DNA from: Bradyrhizobium ivorense | GTDB lineage: Bacteria > Pseudomonadota > Alphaproteobacteria > Rhizobiales > Xanthobacteraceae | Reading direction: 5' to 3' | Assembly: GCF_900696085.1 (NCBI RefSeq) | Contig: NZ_CAADFC020000012.1 | Location: forward strand, 162,237 to 226,236 | Length of the DNA: 64,000 nt | Shown here: positions 17,807-27,513 of the stretch, piece by piece | Layout of the letters: the number at the start of each line of letters is the position of its first letter | Numbering within the stretch: position 1 is the first letter of the stretch | Translations under genes and position numbers: made by a program | The notes under the pieces: generated by a model | What the model was told of the DNA's origin: nothing | The model's database searches: none | Seen by the model: the letters and a program-made list of their open reading frames with translations, nothing else

Positions 17807-19033
17807 TTACGCCTTCGCTGTGACCATTCTCCACAGCACCTCGGTCAGCACGGCGTAGCCCTTGTCGAGGGCCGCTGGCGCCGTGAACTCGCGCGGATTG
17901 TGGCTGAGCCCGCCCTGGCTCGGGACGAAGATCAACGAGGACGGAACAGATTTCTGAATCGCCAGCGCGTCGTGGCCGGTGATGGTCTTGAATGTCATGG
18001 CCTTGAAACCGAGATCCGCGGCGGCAGAAAGAACCAGTGCCACGCCGCCGGGATCGAGCACGGTCCCCGCTCGCCTCTCGTCGGCAGCGATCGAGAGACC
18101 AACGCCGATCTCGCCCGACTCACGCTCGATTCGCTTCAGAAAGCGGTCGCTGATCGCCGAGACCACGGCTTCGGCCTCATGCCGGATCTCGAACCAGACC
18201 CGAACACGGCCCGCCACGACATTCGGCGAGTTGGGGTAAACGCTAATGCGCGCCGCGGAGGCATGGGCGCCCGCGTTCTCGCTCGCGACCTCCTGGTAGA
18301 GCGCCTCGATCGCCCGGGCCGCTGCGCGCAGGGCGTCGCGGCGGAGCGCCATCGGCATCGGTCCCGTGTGCGAGTAGTCGCCTTCGAACATCACCGATAT
18401 CTTGTGCGTCATCCATGCGCCGGACACTGCGGCAATGTCGGCAGCCGCCTGCTCCAGGCGATCGCCCTGCTCCACATGCAGCTCGACATAACGCACCGGA
18501 TCGTGTTCGAGCGGCGTCGTCCCGCAATAGCCGATCGCGGACAGCGCCTCGCCCAGGGTGACGCCCTCTGCGTCGCTGCATGCGTATGCATCCTGCAAGC
18601 TCAGGGCGCCGGCGAAAACCGAGCTGCCCGTTAGGCTGGGCTGGAAACGGGCGCCCTCCTCATTGGTCCAATTTACGACGGCGAGGTTGCGCCGCGCCGC
18701 CCCGGGATTGGCACGGCAACGCTCCCTGACTGCAGCGACCGCGAGGATCCCGGCGAGCACGCCGAAGGCCCCGTCATACCGTCCTCCCGTCGGCTGGGAA
18801 TCGAGATGCGAGCCGGTCATGACAATTTCGGTGGACCCCGGCGCCAGCATCGCCACGCCGAACAGATTGCCGATCGCATCGATCCTCGGAACAAGGCCGC
18901 GATCGACGATCTCGCGCAGGAAGAGGTCCCTCGCCTCCTTGTCGAGCGCCGTTCCGGCCAACCGGCATACGCCGCCGTCGTCGGTCGCACCGATCCTGGC
19001 AAAGCGCGCGATGAAGTCATGCAATGCGGTCAC
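17807..19033 (-). CDS. M20-family N-carbamoyl-L-amino acid hydrolase / allantoate amidohydrolase
   Basis: A 408-aa binuclear-metal amidohydrolase that cleaves carbamoyl, ureido or acyl amides. GSHLDSQPTGGRYDGAFGVL carries metal His/Asp residues, VVNWTNEEGARF the catalytic Glu region, ELHVEQGDRLE and GHDALAI further ligands. I chose the GTG at 19033, which forms a GTGA overlap with the amidotransferase stop. It is the last gene of the six-gene minus-strand catabolic operon 25227 to 17807. Confidence 0.88.
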   Translation of the reverse strand: MTALHDFIARFARIGATDDGGVCRLAGTALDKEARDLFLREIVDRGLVPRIDAIGNLFGVAMLAPGSTEIVMTGSHLDSQPTGGRYDGAFGVLAGILAVAAVRERCRANPGAARRNLAVVNWTNEEGARFQPSLTGSSVFAGALSLQDAYACSDAEGVTLGEALSAIGYCGTTPLEHDPVRYVELHVEQGDRLEQAAADIAAVSGAWMTHKISVMFEGDYSHTGPMPMALRRDALRAAARAIEALYQEVASENAGAHASAARISVYPNSPNVVAGRVRVWFEIRHEAEAVVSAISDRFLKRIERESGEIGVGLSIAADERRAGTVLDPGGVALVLSAAADLGFKAMTFKTITGHDALAIQKSVPSSLIFVPSQGGLSHNPREFTAPAALDKGYAVLTEVLWRMVTAKA

Positions 19034-19860
19034 GTCTGCTCCAGCGATGCGATCCAGTTCCTCAGCTCGGTCTGCCGGCAATCATGGCTCAGAATGTCGC
19101 GGTGAAGTGCGAATTTCCAAGCGAGATCGCCTCGCCGCTCGTCCGCGTCGAGCGCCGAGAGATCGGCCGCATATTTCGCGAGCGCGTCCAGATCGGCAAA
19201 GAACCCCTCGTCAACCAGGAGCTGCCCATAGCGCCGGATGACGGCCGCGACATCGTGCAGGCGATATTCGGGATGATATTGCACGCCCCAGAATAGCCCG
19301 CGACCAAAACGGATCTCCGCCGCCTGAACCTCGCACATGGTATTCCAGGCGGTAACAGTTGCGGACTGCGGAAGGCGAGTGACGATATCGCTGTGGATGG
19401 CCGGCGCATCGAACATCGCCGCACGACCAACATGCATGGCGTGAGCGCGGCCTTCAGGCGTCAGCGTGATCCTGCGCGCGAATCCGACCTCGCGTCCGGC
19501 CGGGTTGAGACCGACCTCGCCACCGGCCGCGACCGTCGCGAGCTGCAGGCCCCAGCACGAGCCGAACATCGGCACGCCACGAACGAAGATCTCGCGCACG
19601 AGGTCGATCTGCCGCAGCGTCTCGACCTCCCGCTGGTAGATATTGAGGGCCGATCCCGTGATCGCGATACCGTGGTAAGCTTCGAGCGGCTGCGGCAGCG
19701 CGAAGTTCGCATCCGCCGGCGTCGCGATGTCGACGACGACGCGAGGTGCAAGCGACCGCAGGACCGCCGCATAGCTCTCCGCGGGCATCGCGCCCGCCGT
19801 CTCGGCGATCCGTCGCCGGCCGGCCAGCGTGTTGCCCTCGAGAACGAGCAGCTTCAGCAC
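19030..19860 (-). CDS. Class I glutamine amidotransferase-like hydrolase (PuuD/GuaA-N fold)
   Basis: 276 aa. Nucleophile Cys in FGSCWGLQLA, catalytic His in VQYHPEYRL. As a stand-alone class I domain beside a glutamine-synthetase-like gene, it may hydrolyse a gamma-glutamyl amide, as PuuD does for gamma-glutamyl-GABA. It lies 3 bases after the alcohol dehydrogenase stop and overlaps the M20 hydrolase start, so it is tightly coupled. The actual substrate is unknown. Confidence 0.82.
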   Translation of the reverse strand: MLKLLVLEGNTLAGRRRIAETAGAMPAESYAAVLRSLAPRVVVDIATPADANFALPQPLEAYHGIAITGSALNIYQREVETLRQIDLVREIFVRGVPMFGSCWGLQLATVAAGGEVGLNPAGREVGFARRITLTPEGRAHAMHVGRAAMFDAPAIHSDIVTRLPQSATVTAWNTMCEVQAAEIRFGRGLFWGVQYHPEYRLHDVAAVIRRYGQLLVDEGFFADLDALAKYAADLSALDADERRGDLAWKFALHRDILSHDCRQTELRNWIASLEQT

Positions 19861-19863
19861 GGC

Positions 19864-21036
19864 TCAGCTTCCAAGATCGCCTCGAATGGCGGCCAGCGTG
19901 AGCTGCTTGAACTCCGGCTCGGTCAACGGCCGCGGATTGGCACCCGCCGTCGGATCCTTGACGGCATCGGCCGCGATCGTTCCGGCATCGGTCTCCTTCA
20001 CCCCGAGCTCGGCGAGCGTATGCGGCACGCCGAGCCTCTTGCGAAAGGCCAGCAGCCAGGACAGCACGGCATCGAAGTCTTGGCCCGGCAGGTTGAGCGC
20101 GCGGGCAATGTGCGGAATCTTGTCGGCGATCGCAGCCTTGTTGCAGACCAGGACGTAAGGGAAGACTACAGCATTGGTCAGCCCGTGATGCGTATCGTAC
20201 CGGGCTCCGACCGGATGGGATACCGAGTGGATCGCCCCCAACCCCTTTTGAAATGCGGTGGCTCCCATCGAGGCCGCGGCGAACATGTAGGCGCGGGCTT
20301 CGAGGTCGCGACCGTTCTCGACCGCGCGCGGCAGATAGCTATCGACGATCTTCATCCCCTCCAGCGCGACGCCGTCGGCGAGCGGGTGAAACACCTTGAC
20401 GCAGTAGGCCTCGAAGCAGTGCGACAGCGCGTCCATGCCGGTTGCCATGGTGAGAAACGGCGAGAGACCGACCGCGAGCTCGGGATCCTCGATTGCGGTC
20501 CTGGGCATCATCATGGGGTGGAAGATGATCTTCTTCTCATGGGTATCCTCACGGGTGATCACGCCGGCGCGGCCGACCTCGGACCCCGTGCCAGCCGTGG
20601 TCGGCACCGCAATGATCGGCGCGATGCCGGTCGTGTTGGCGCGCGTCCACCAGTCGCCGATGTCCTCGAAATCCCAGACCGGCCGCGACTGCGCCACCAT
20701 GAACGCCACGCATTTGCCGACGTCCAGCGCTGAACCTCCGCCCACCGCAATCACGCCGTCATGGCCGCCGGCTTTGAAGGCTTCGACGCCAGCGGTCAGG
20801 TTCGCTTCGGTCGGATTGGTCTTCACGTCGGAAAACACGGCGAGCGGAATGCCCGCCTCGCGCACGCGGTTGACGATGCCGGCGATAAGGTCGGTCTTGG
20901 CAAGCCCCTGATCGGTCACCAGCAATGGCCTGCTGAGGCCGTTGGTTCGGCACGCCTCGGGAAGCTCGGCAATGCGGCCCGCGCCGGTGACGACGCGCGT
21001 CGGAAAATTCCAGGCGCCGGTGATCTGAACGTCCAT
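19864..21036 (-). CDS. Iron-containing alcohol dehydrogenase
   Basis: 390 aa, group III. NAD-binding GGGSALDVGKCVAFM, PTTAGTGSEVGRAGVI, and metal ligands in MDALSHCFEAY and GAIHSVSHPVGARYDTHH. It interconverts an alcohol and an aldehyde with NAD(H). It sits nine bases from the aldehyde dehydrogenase gene, so together they would process an alcohol or aldehyde intermediate to the acid. Confidence 0.92.
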   Translation of the reverse strand: MDVQITGAWNFPTRVVTGAGRIAELPEACRTNGLSRPLLVTDQGLAKTDLIAGIVNRVREAGIPLAVFSDVKTNPTEANLTAGVEAFKAGGHDGVIAVGGGSALDVGKCVAFMVAQSRPVWDFEDIGDWWTRANTTGIAPIIAVPTTAGTGSEVGRAGVITREDTHEKKIIFHPMMMPRTAIEDPELAVGLSPFLTMATGMDALSHCFEAYCVKVFHPLADGVALEGMKIVDSYLPRAVENGRDLEARAYMFAAASMGATAFQKGLGAIHSVSHPVGARYDTHHGLTNAVVFPYVLVCNKAAIADKIPHIARALNLPGQDFDAVLSWLLAFRKRLGVPHTLAELGVKETDAGTIAADAVKDPTAGANPRPLTEPEFKQLTLAAIRGDLGS

Positions 21037-21045
21037 GTGCTGCTC

Positions 21046-22431
21046 TCAGTGCTCGATGCGAAGGTGGAATGATTTGGGGCGGGTGAGCGCCTCGAAGCCG
21101 AGGCGCGACATGCCGACACCACGTCCGGTGTCCTTGACGCCGGTCCACGCCAGGGCGGGATCGACATAGTCGCAGCGGTTCATGAACACGGTACCTGTCG
21201 CGATGCCGTCGCCGATGCGTTCGGCTGCGGCAGCGTCCTCGGTCCAGACCGATGCGGTCAGGCCATACGGACTGTCGTTCATCAAGGCAACCGCCTCCTG
21301 ATCCGAGGCGACCTTCATGAGGCCGACCGCGGGCCCGAAGCTCTCCTCCATCATCATCTGCATGGAGTGATCGACGCCGACCAGGACCTGAGGCATCAGA
21401 TAGGCTGTACCGATCTTGTCCGCCGGGAAGCGAGCCGGATCGATCAGAGGCCGCGCGCCCTTTGCCACGGCCTCGCCGATATGGGCGCGGACGGTATCGG
21501 CAAAGCGCGTCGCCGCCATCGGCCCGAGCGTCGTGTCCTGCGACAGCGGGTTGCCGAGCCGGTAGCGCGCGGTCAGGCCGGCAAAGGCCTCCACAAAGGA
21601 GTCATAGATCCGCTCATGCACGTAAACCCGCTCGATGCCACAGCAACACTGGCCGGAATTGTAGAACGCGCCGTCCACGAGCTGCTCGACCGCGAAATCG
21701 AAATCGGCATCCGGCCGCACATAGGCCGGATCCTTGCCGCCGAGCTCCAGCCCAAGGCTGATGAATGTCCCGGCGGCCGCTCGCTCGACCGCCCGGCCGC
21801 CGGCGACCGAGCCGGTGAAGTTCACATGATCGACCGAGCGCGATGCGATCAGCTCCCTGGTCACGACATGGTCGAGCGTGAGCGTCCTGAACAACCCCTC
21901 GGGCAGGCCGACCCGGTCCAGTGCCGCCTGGAAGCGCTCGCCGACCAGCAGGGTCTGCGCGGCGTGCTTCAGGATCACGGCGTTACCGGCCAGCAGCGCC
22001 GGCACGATGGTGTTGGCCGCCGTGAGATAGGGATAGTTCCAGGGCGCGATCACCAGCACGATGCCCGCAGGGACACGCTTGATCATGCGGCGGAAGCCGG
22101 GGCGCTCGGTCGGCACGATCGGCGCCAGCGCCTCATCGCTGAGCTCGACCAGCGCGCGGACGCGCTCCTCCAGGCTGCGCAGTTCGCCGCCATAGCGCAC
22201 CGGCCTGCCCATCTGCATCGCGAGCTCCGGAACGATCTCGTCGTTCTGCGCCCGCATCTCGTGCAGGAACGCGAGCATCATGGCCTTGCGCTCGGCGAGC
22301 GGCACCCTCGACCATTCCAGCTGCGCCTTCCGCGCTTGTGCGAGAGCGGCTGCGACCTCAGCACCCGTTGCGACCGGCCGCCGGGCAACCTCGCTGCCGT
22401 CGACCGGCGAAATGCAGACGATATCGTTCAC
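21046..22431 (-). CDS. Aldehyde dehydrogenase
   Basis: 461 aa, NAD(P)-dependent. The general-base Glu is in LELGGKDPAYV and the nucleophile Cys in FYNSGQCCCGIERVY. VLVIAPWNYPYL binds the cofactor. It oxidises an aldehyde to the carboxylate, here probably the aldehyde released by the PLP enzyme or gamma-glutamyl route of the same operon (compare PuuC). Confidence 0.92.
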   Translation of the reverse strand: MNDIVCISPVDGSEVARRPVATGAEVAAALAQARKAQLEWSRVPLAERKAMMLAFLHEMRAQNDEIVPELAMQMGRPVRYGGELRSLEERVRALVELSDEALAPIVPTERPGFRRMIKRVPAGIVLVIAPWNYPYLTAANTIVPALLAGNAVILKHAAQTLLVGERFQAALDRVGLPEGLFRTLTLDHVVTRELIASRSVDHVNFTGSVAGGRAVERAAAGTFISLGLELGGKDPAYVRPDADFDFAVEQLVDGAFYNSGQCCCGIERVYVHERIYDSFVEAFAGLTARYRLGNPLSQDTTLGPMAATRFADTVRAHIGEAVAKGARPLIDPARFPADKIGTAYLMPQVLVGVDHSMQMMMEESFGPAVGLMKVASDQEAVALMNDSPYGLTASVWTEDAAAAERIGDGIATGTVFMNRCDYVDPALAWTGVKDTGRGVGMSRLGFEALTRPKSFHLRIEH

Positions 22432-22465
22432 GTGATGTCACTCGTTCTGGAGGGGTGGATCCGTC

Positions 22466-23833
22466 TCAGATGATTTCGAAGTAGCGTGCGAGCTCCCAGT
22501 CGGTGATGGCCTTGCGGAACTCGCGCTCCTCCCACTGCCGCGTCATGGCGTAGTGATCGACGAAGACGTCACCGAACAGGTTGCGGGCCGCCTGCGAGGC
22601 GACCAGCCGGTCGGCCGCCTCCGACAGCGTGCGCGGAAACGCGCGCTCGGGCGGATGCTTGCGCTCATAGGCATTGCCGGTGATCGGTTCGTCCGGTTCG
22701 ATCCTGTGCTCGATTCCCCAGAGGCCCGACCCGAGCGCAGCCGCGATCGCCAGATACGGATTGATGTCGGCGGCAGCGACGCGGTACTCGACGCGCTGGC
22801 TCGACGGCTTGCCGGGAATCACGCGCAGCGCGCAGGTGCGGTTTTCGATTCCCCAGGTCGCGTCGGTCGGCGCCCAGAAGCCGGGGATCAGGCGCGAGTA
22901 GCTGTTCACGGTCGAGGCGACCATCGCGAGCAGCTCCGGAAGCAGCGCCTGCTGGCCGCCGACGAACCAGCGCATGATGTCGGACATGTCGCCGGGCCTG
23001 CCGCCCTGGTAAAACACCGGCTTTCCGTCCCGGTCGCGCAGCGACAGATGCAGATGCCCGGATTGCCCGGGATAGGTGTTCGACCACTTGGCCATGAAGG
23101 TGAGCATCTTGCCCTGACGCTCGGCCCAGACCTTGGAGAAGGTCTTGAACAGGACTGCGCGGTCGGCGGCGGCAAGCGCATCGGTGTATTGGATTGCGGC
23201 CTCCAGCACGCCGGGTCCGGTCTCGGTGTGCAGGCCTTCGACCGGCATGTCCATCTCGTTGCAGAGCTTGAGCAGCGAGCGATGAAATTCGGACTCGACG
23301 GAGGCGCGCAGCATGGAATAGCCGAACCAGCCCGGCGTGAGATTCCTCAGGCCGCGAAAGCCCTTCTCGCGCACGCTGTGCGGCGTCTCGTCGAATACGA
23401 AGAACTCGAACTCTGCGGCCACGGACGGCGAGAACCCCATTCCCTCGGCGCGATCGATGACGCGGCGCAGCAGCCGGCGCGGACACAGCGCAGCCGCGGT
23501 GCCCTCGAACTCGCCGAGGAAGAACAGCATGTTCCCTTCGGTCGGCACATTGCGGCAGGTCGAAGGATCGATGCGCGCGGTCGCGTCGGGAAAGGCCGTA
23601 TGCCAGCCGGTGAACGCACCATTGTCGTACATCTGGTCGTTGGAGTCCCAGCCGAACACGATGTCGCAGAAGCTGAAGCCGGCCTCCAGCGCACCGACGA
23701 ACTTGTCGCGCGCGAGATATTTTCCGCGAATGACGCCGTCGAGATCGACGATGCCGAGCTTGACGTGGGAGAGGCCCCGCTCCTCGACAAGAGCCTTGGC
23801 CTCGGCGGCGGTTCTTACGCTTGTTGCATCCAT
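22466..23833 (-). CDS. Glutamine synthetase-like gamma-glutamyl-amine ligase (PuuA/IpuC type)
   Basis: 455 aa with beta-grasp and catalytic domains. AAEFEFFVFDE (metal Glu), HTETGPGVLEAAIQY, NTYPGQSGHLHLSL (His) and NRTCALRV (Arg) are in order. The protein lacks the adenylylation loop of GlnA and starts with a VDLDGVIRGKYL element seen in gamma-glutamylputrescine and gamma-glutamyl-isopropylamide synthetases. It would ATP-dependently join glutamate to an amine. Start ATG at 23833. Confidence 0.85.
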   Translation of the reverse strand: MDATSVRTAAEAKALVEERGLSHVKLGIVDLDGVIRGKYLARDKFVGALEAGFSFCDIVFGWDSNDQMYDNGAFTGWHTAFPDATARIDPSTCRNVPTEGNMLFFLGEFEGTAAALCPRRLLRRVIDRAEGMGFSPSVAAEFEFFVFDETPHSVREKGFRGLRNLTPGWFGYSMLRASVESEFHRSLLKLCNEMDMPVEGLHTETGPGVLEAAIQYTDALAAADRAVLFKTFSKVWAERQGKMLTFMAKWSNTYPGQSGHLHLSLRDRDGKPVFYQGGRPGDMSDIMRWFVGGQQALLPELLAMVASTVNSYSRLIPGFWAPTDATWGIENRTCALRVIPGKPSSQRVEYRVAAADINPYLAIAAALGSGLWGIEHRIEPDEPITGNAYERKHPPERAFPRTLSEAADRLVASQAARNLFGDVFVDHYAMTRQWEEREFRKAITDWELARYFEII

Positions 23834-23883
23834 GATCTTCAAATCTTCGGCTTCCGTGGCATCGCGAGCTATCGGCGATCGCG

Positions 23884-25227
23884 TCAGGACGCGGCGATCT
23901 CGCGCAACTCCTCGTCGCAAGCGGTGATGAATATGTCGGCGTGGTCCTTGCCGAAGCACAGCGGCGGACGAATCTTGAGCGTACTGCCGAACGGACCCGC
24001 TGCACCGACCAGGATGCCGCGCTGGCGCAGGCGGTTGATCAGCAGGCTCGCGAGCTCGGCAGCGGGCTCCTTGCTGTCGCGGTCGCGCACCAGCTCGAGC
24101 CCGATGAACAGGCCAGCACCACGAACGTCTCCGATCGTCACGTGGCGATTGCCGATCTCGCGCAATCCATCCATCAGGTGACGTCCGGCCTCGCGCGCAT
24201 TCTGCAGCAGGCCCTCTTCCGCGATGACCTCGAGCACGGCAAGGCCTGCGGCCGCGGCCACCGGGTTGCCACCGAACGTATTGAAGTATTTCACCTCCGC
24301 GGCAAAGCGATCGAGCAGCGCGGCGCGCATGGCAACGCCACCCATCGGAAAGCCGTTGCCCATGGGCTTGCCCATCGTGACGATGTCGGGGACGACGCCA
24401 TGACGCGCGAAGCCCCACATCGCCGCCCCGGTTCGTCCGAAGCCGGGCTGCACCTCGTCGGCGATGAACAGTCCCTGACGTTCGTGGACGAGCTTCACGG
24501 TGGGCGCCAGGAAGCCGGCAGGGTCGGCATAGATGCCGTCGCTCGAAAAGATCGTGTCCACCAGCAGCGCGGCAAAGCCGAAGCCGTTTCGCTCGAGATC
24601 GGTGATCGCTGCGGCAACGCTGTCGGCGAAGCGCTGGCCAGGATCGCCGACGGGATTGCGGTACATCTCTGGTGCCGGAACGGCCCGCACGTGGGGCGGC
24701 AGCAGCTGACCGGGACGCGAGGACGGCGAGACATCGGTCACGGCGGCGCTGTTGCCGTGATAGGCGGTCTCCGTGACGATGAAGCCCGTCCCCCCGGTTG
24801 CCACTTTCGCAACCCGCAGCGCAAGGTCATTCGCCTCGCTGCCGGTGCACGTCAGCACCAGATGATCGATCCCGCGCGGAAACGTCGCCAGCAGACGCTC
24901 GGCGTAGCCATCGACGACATCGTTGAGATAGCGTGTGTGCGTGCTGAGCAGGCCGGCCTGACGGCTGATCGCTTCGACGACGCGCGGATGCGAATGTCCG
25001 ACCGACGGGACGTTGTTGTAGAGGTCAAGATAGCGCCGGCCATCGACGTCGAACATATAGACGCCTTCGGCGCGCGCCATCCGGATCGGCTCCTGATAGA
25101 ACAGCACCGAGGCCTTTCCGAACGAACGCAGGCGCCGTTGCACCGCCTCGCCGAGCTCTGGGTCGATTGACGACACCCGGCTCTGATCGAAGGCGTTCAA
25201 CGCCAGAATCTCTTTTTCCTGCTGCAT
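23884..25227 (-). CDS. Class III PLP enzyme, aminotransferase or amino-alcohol-phosphate phospholyase
   Basis: 447 aa. PLP-lysine in VTMGKPMGNGFPMGG, cofactor Asp in FIADEVQPGFGRTG, and CTGSEANDLALRVAK binding phosphate. The N-terminal YLDLYNNVPSVGHSHPRV and LSTHTRYLNDVV resemble the AGXT2L1 branch, which includes ethanolamine-phosphate phospholyase, more than GABA or ornithine aminotransferases. Three APH/choline-kinase-fold genes in the same locus make a phospholyase role attractive, but this is inference. I chose the ATG at 25227 (MQQEKEIL). Confidence 0.8.
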   Translation of the reverse strand: MQQEKEILALNAFDQSRVSSIDPELGEAVQRRLRSFGKASVLFYQEPIRMARAEGVYMFDVDGRRYLDLYNNVPSVGHSHPRVVEAISRQAGLLSTHTRYLNDVVDGYAERLLATFPRGIDHLVLTCTGSEANDLALRVAKVATGGTGFIVTETAYHGNSAAVTDVSPSSRPGQLLPPHVRAVPAPEMYRNPVGDPGQRFADSVAAAITDLERNGFGFAALLVDTIFSSDGIYADPAGFLAPTVKLVHERQGLFIADEVQPGFGRTGAAMWGFARHGVVPDIVTMGKPMGNGFPMGGVAMRAALLDRFAAEVKYFNTFGGNPVAAAAGLAVLEVIAEEGLLQNAREAGRHLMDGLREIGNRHVTIGDVRGAGLFIGLELVRDRDSKEPAAELASLLINRLRQRGILVGAAGPFGSTLKIRPPLCFGKDHADIFITACDEELREIAAS

Positions 25228-25579
25228 CGCCCGCCTTCCCTTTGGCCCGCGGCCTGCGCGGACCAAAGCCGTCCTCTGCAGCGATCATGCCCCAGCCGTT
25301 CCGCTACGACCTTGGATCCATGTGCGAATTCCCACAATTGAAAAGCGGCTTGCAGGCACAAGACATCAGAACGTCAGGCATGCGCCCCGCATTTCAAAAA
25401 CGTATTCCATATGTTTCAGTACCTTATGCGATCGACGTGATCCCTTTGCGAAAAGCATAGGCAGCGCGGCGCCCAAAAAATGGGGAATATGCCACATGAT
25501 TGGTGTGGACTCACAACATCGCTTGGGGAACGATCATGACGCGGACGCTGGAGAGGTTTGCAGCCGGAGAGACAGCGGA
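25228..25579. promoter_or_regulatory. Divergent control region between catabolic operon and regulators
   Basis: 350 bases between the class III enzyme gene (minus) and the deoR gene (plus). It is clearly A+T-richer around 25390-25460 and 25480-25510, fitting promoters. No perfect operator repeat was found by eye. The DeoR and AraC proteins encoded next door are the obvious candidate regulators. Confidence 0.45.
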
Positions 25580-26401
25580 ATGACGAGTGACGCCCCTGCT
25601 GCGGCCGACAAGCGGCCACGAAAGGCCGACGGCGACCGCCTCTCGAAGCTCGCGCGCCACAAGCACATCATCTCGCAACTCACCGCCGCGCCGACGCTGC
25701 GGGCTTCCGAGCTCGCCGCCGTGCTCGGCGTGTCCGGCGAGACCATCCGGCGCGATCTGATGGAGCTTCAGGAGCAGAAGCTCATCAACCGCACCTATGG
25801 CGGGGCGTCCCGTCCCTTCGCGCTCGAGCCGGCGCTGACCGATCGCAAGGCGATCATGATCGCCGAGCGCGAGGCGATGGCCGCGGTGATCGCCGACCTC
25901 ATCCTGCCGAACGAGGTGCTGATGCTCGGCGCCGGCGCGACCACGTTTCACATTGCAAGACGGCTGGCTTCGCGCGCGCACGATATCACCGTGATCACCC
26001 ATGATTACGCGATCGCGGCGGCGCTGGCCGTCAATCCGTCGATCCGCGTGCTCTGCTGTCCCGGCCGCTATCACCCCAACGAAGGCTATGTGTTCGGCAC
26101 GCAGACGATCGCGAACATCAACAGCTATGAGGCCAACCGCGCCATCGTGAGCGCAACCGGGATCAGCGCGCGCGGTGCGAACGATGCCGACGACGAGGCC
26201 GGCGCCATCTATGGCGCGATGGCCAAGCGCGCCGCGGAGGCCATCCTGGTGGCCGATCACAGCAAGTTCGACCAGCGTGCGCTTACCGTCTTCGCACATT
26301 GGACCGATATCGATCGTCTGGTTACCGATCGGCAACCAGAGGGAGCCCTGGCAACCGCTCTCCGTGCGGCCGGAACGGAGATCATCGTTGCGCAACTCTG
26401 A
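25580..26401 (+). CDS. DeoR-family transcriptional regulator
   Basis: 273 aa. The winged HTH is near residues 33-65 (RASELAAVLGVSGETIRRDL). The DeoRC sensor domain has LMLGAGATTFHIARRL and ILVADHSKFDQRAL, which bind sugar phosphates or similar phosphorylated effectors. The ATG at 25580 follows GGAGAGACAGCGGA; an upstream ATG at 25497 is less likely. A phosphorylated effector would suit a pathway that contains kinases. Confidence 0.88.
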   Translation: MTSDAPAAADKRPRKADGDRLSKLARHKHIISQLTAAPTLRASELAAVLGVSGETIRRDLMELQEQKLINRTYGGASRPFALEPALTDRKAIMIAEREAMAAVIADLILPNEVLMLGAGATTFHIARRLASRAHDITVITHDYAIAAALAVNPSIRVLCCPGRYHPNEGYVFGTQTIANINSYEANRAIVSATGISARGANDADDEAGAIYGAMAKRAAEAILVADHSKFDQRALTVFAHWTDIDRLVTDRQPEGALATALRAAGTEIIVAQL

Positions 26402-26414
26402 GAAAGGCCCAGCC

Positions 26415-27446
26415 ATGGCACGCCTGACATCTGTTGCTTCCCGCGAGGACCACACTGGCCTTCACGCCGGCAATGAGAAGGGCCCTGGTCCCACGCAGGA
26501 TTGGCGGACCCGGATCGGACGCCTCGATCTCGAGCTGATCGGGCCGGATCACGCCTTTGCCCGTAACTGGGAGCGCGTCGCCTGCATCCACGATGCCGCC
26601 TATGTGCTGGTGTTTCCCCTGACCGGATGCGTCGCATTCAGCCAGGACAGCCGCATCGGGATCGCCCGTCCCGGCGAATATGTCCTGCTCAGCGAGCTCG
26701 CCTTCTACGAGTTGTCGTCCGACAAGACCGCGCGCTTCCTGATGCTGCGCATTCCGGCCGCCGAGCTGCGCGGCCGGCTGGTCTCGGTTGAAGATCACAT
26801 CAGCCGGCGCTTCAAGCCGAACGAACAGATGACGCACCTGCTCGCGGGCATGATCCGCAGCGTGGCCGAGCTGTTCGTCGCCTCGCCGCCGCCGAACCCC
26901 CAGGCGCTCGCGACCGAAATGATCAGCTTCGTCGCGCTGACGATCGGATCGGAGGATCGCGGCGCGGCAACCGATGTACGCAACGCGCGCTATCACCTGC
27001 GCCGCCGCATCGTCGACTTCATCGAGAGCCATCTCGGCGACCAGTCGCTCTCGCCAAAGAAGATCGCGGCTTCGAGCCGCATCTCGCTCAGCTATCTCTA
27101 CAGCCTGTTCAACGACAACGAGACCACCGTCAGCCAGTTCGTCCAGACCAAGCGGCTGCAGCGGGCGTATGAAATCCTGGTCGCCGACCCGAAGGGCCGG
27201 CGGACCGTCTCGGAGGTCGCCTACGAGGTCGGCTTCAAGAACGTGTCGCATTTCTCGCGCTGCTTCAGCCGGCACTTCAAGGTGGCGCCGCGCGACGTTC
27301 GCCAGGCGCCGGTGGCGGCGCCGCAGCCGGCCGCGAGCGCGCGCTCGCCGCAGCCAAAGAGCCCTGCTGCCCGGGTGGCGCCGCGCAACGGATACGGCTC
27401 CCGCTATTGGGAGATCGACAAGCAGCCGGTCCACGAGACGGCGTAG
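26415..27446 (+). CDS. AraC-family transcriptional regulator
   Basis: 343 aa. The N-terminal AraC_binding_2-like ligand domain covers about residues 30-190. The C-terminal double HTH covers residues 195-300 (ISLSYLYSLFNDNETTVSQF and VSEVAYEVGFKNVSHFSRCF). A Pro/Ala-rich tail follows. The gene lies 13 bases after deoR, so both regulators are probably co-transcribed and control the surrounding catabolic genes. Confidence 0.9.
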   Translation: MARLTSVASREDHTGLHAGNEKGPGPTQDWRTRIGRLDLELIGPDHAFARNWERVACIHDAAYVLVFPLTGCVAFSQDSRIGIARPGEYVLLSELAFYELSSDKTARFLMLRIPAAELRGRLVSVEDHISRRFKPNEQMTHLLAGMIRSVAELFVASPPPNPQALATEMISFVALTIGSEDRGAATDVRNARYHLRRRIVDFIESHLGDQSLSPKKIAASSRISLSYLYSLFNDNETTVSQFVQTKRLQRAYEILVADPKGRRTVSEVAYEVGFKNVSHFSRCFSRHFKVAPRDVRQAPVAAPQPAASARSPQPKSPAARVAPRNGYGSRYWEIDKQPVHETA

Positions 27447-27513
27447 CGCCCCATCCCAACGCAAGGCGTCGAGCGTCTCGCGACGTAGGCGCGCCTCCCG
27501 CCCGGAGCGATCA

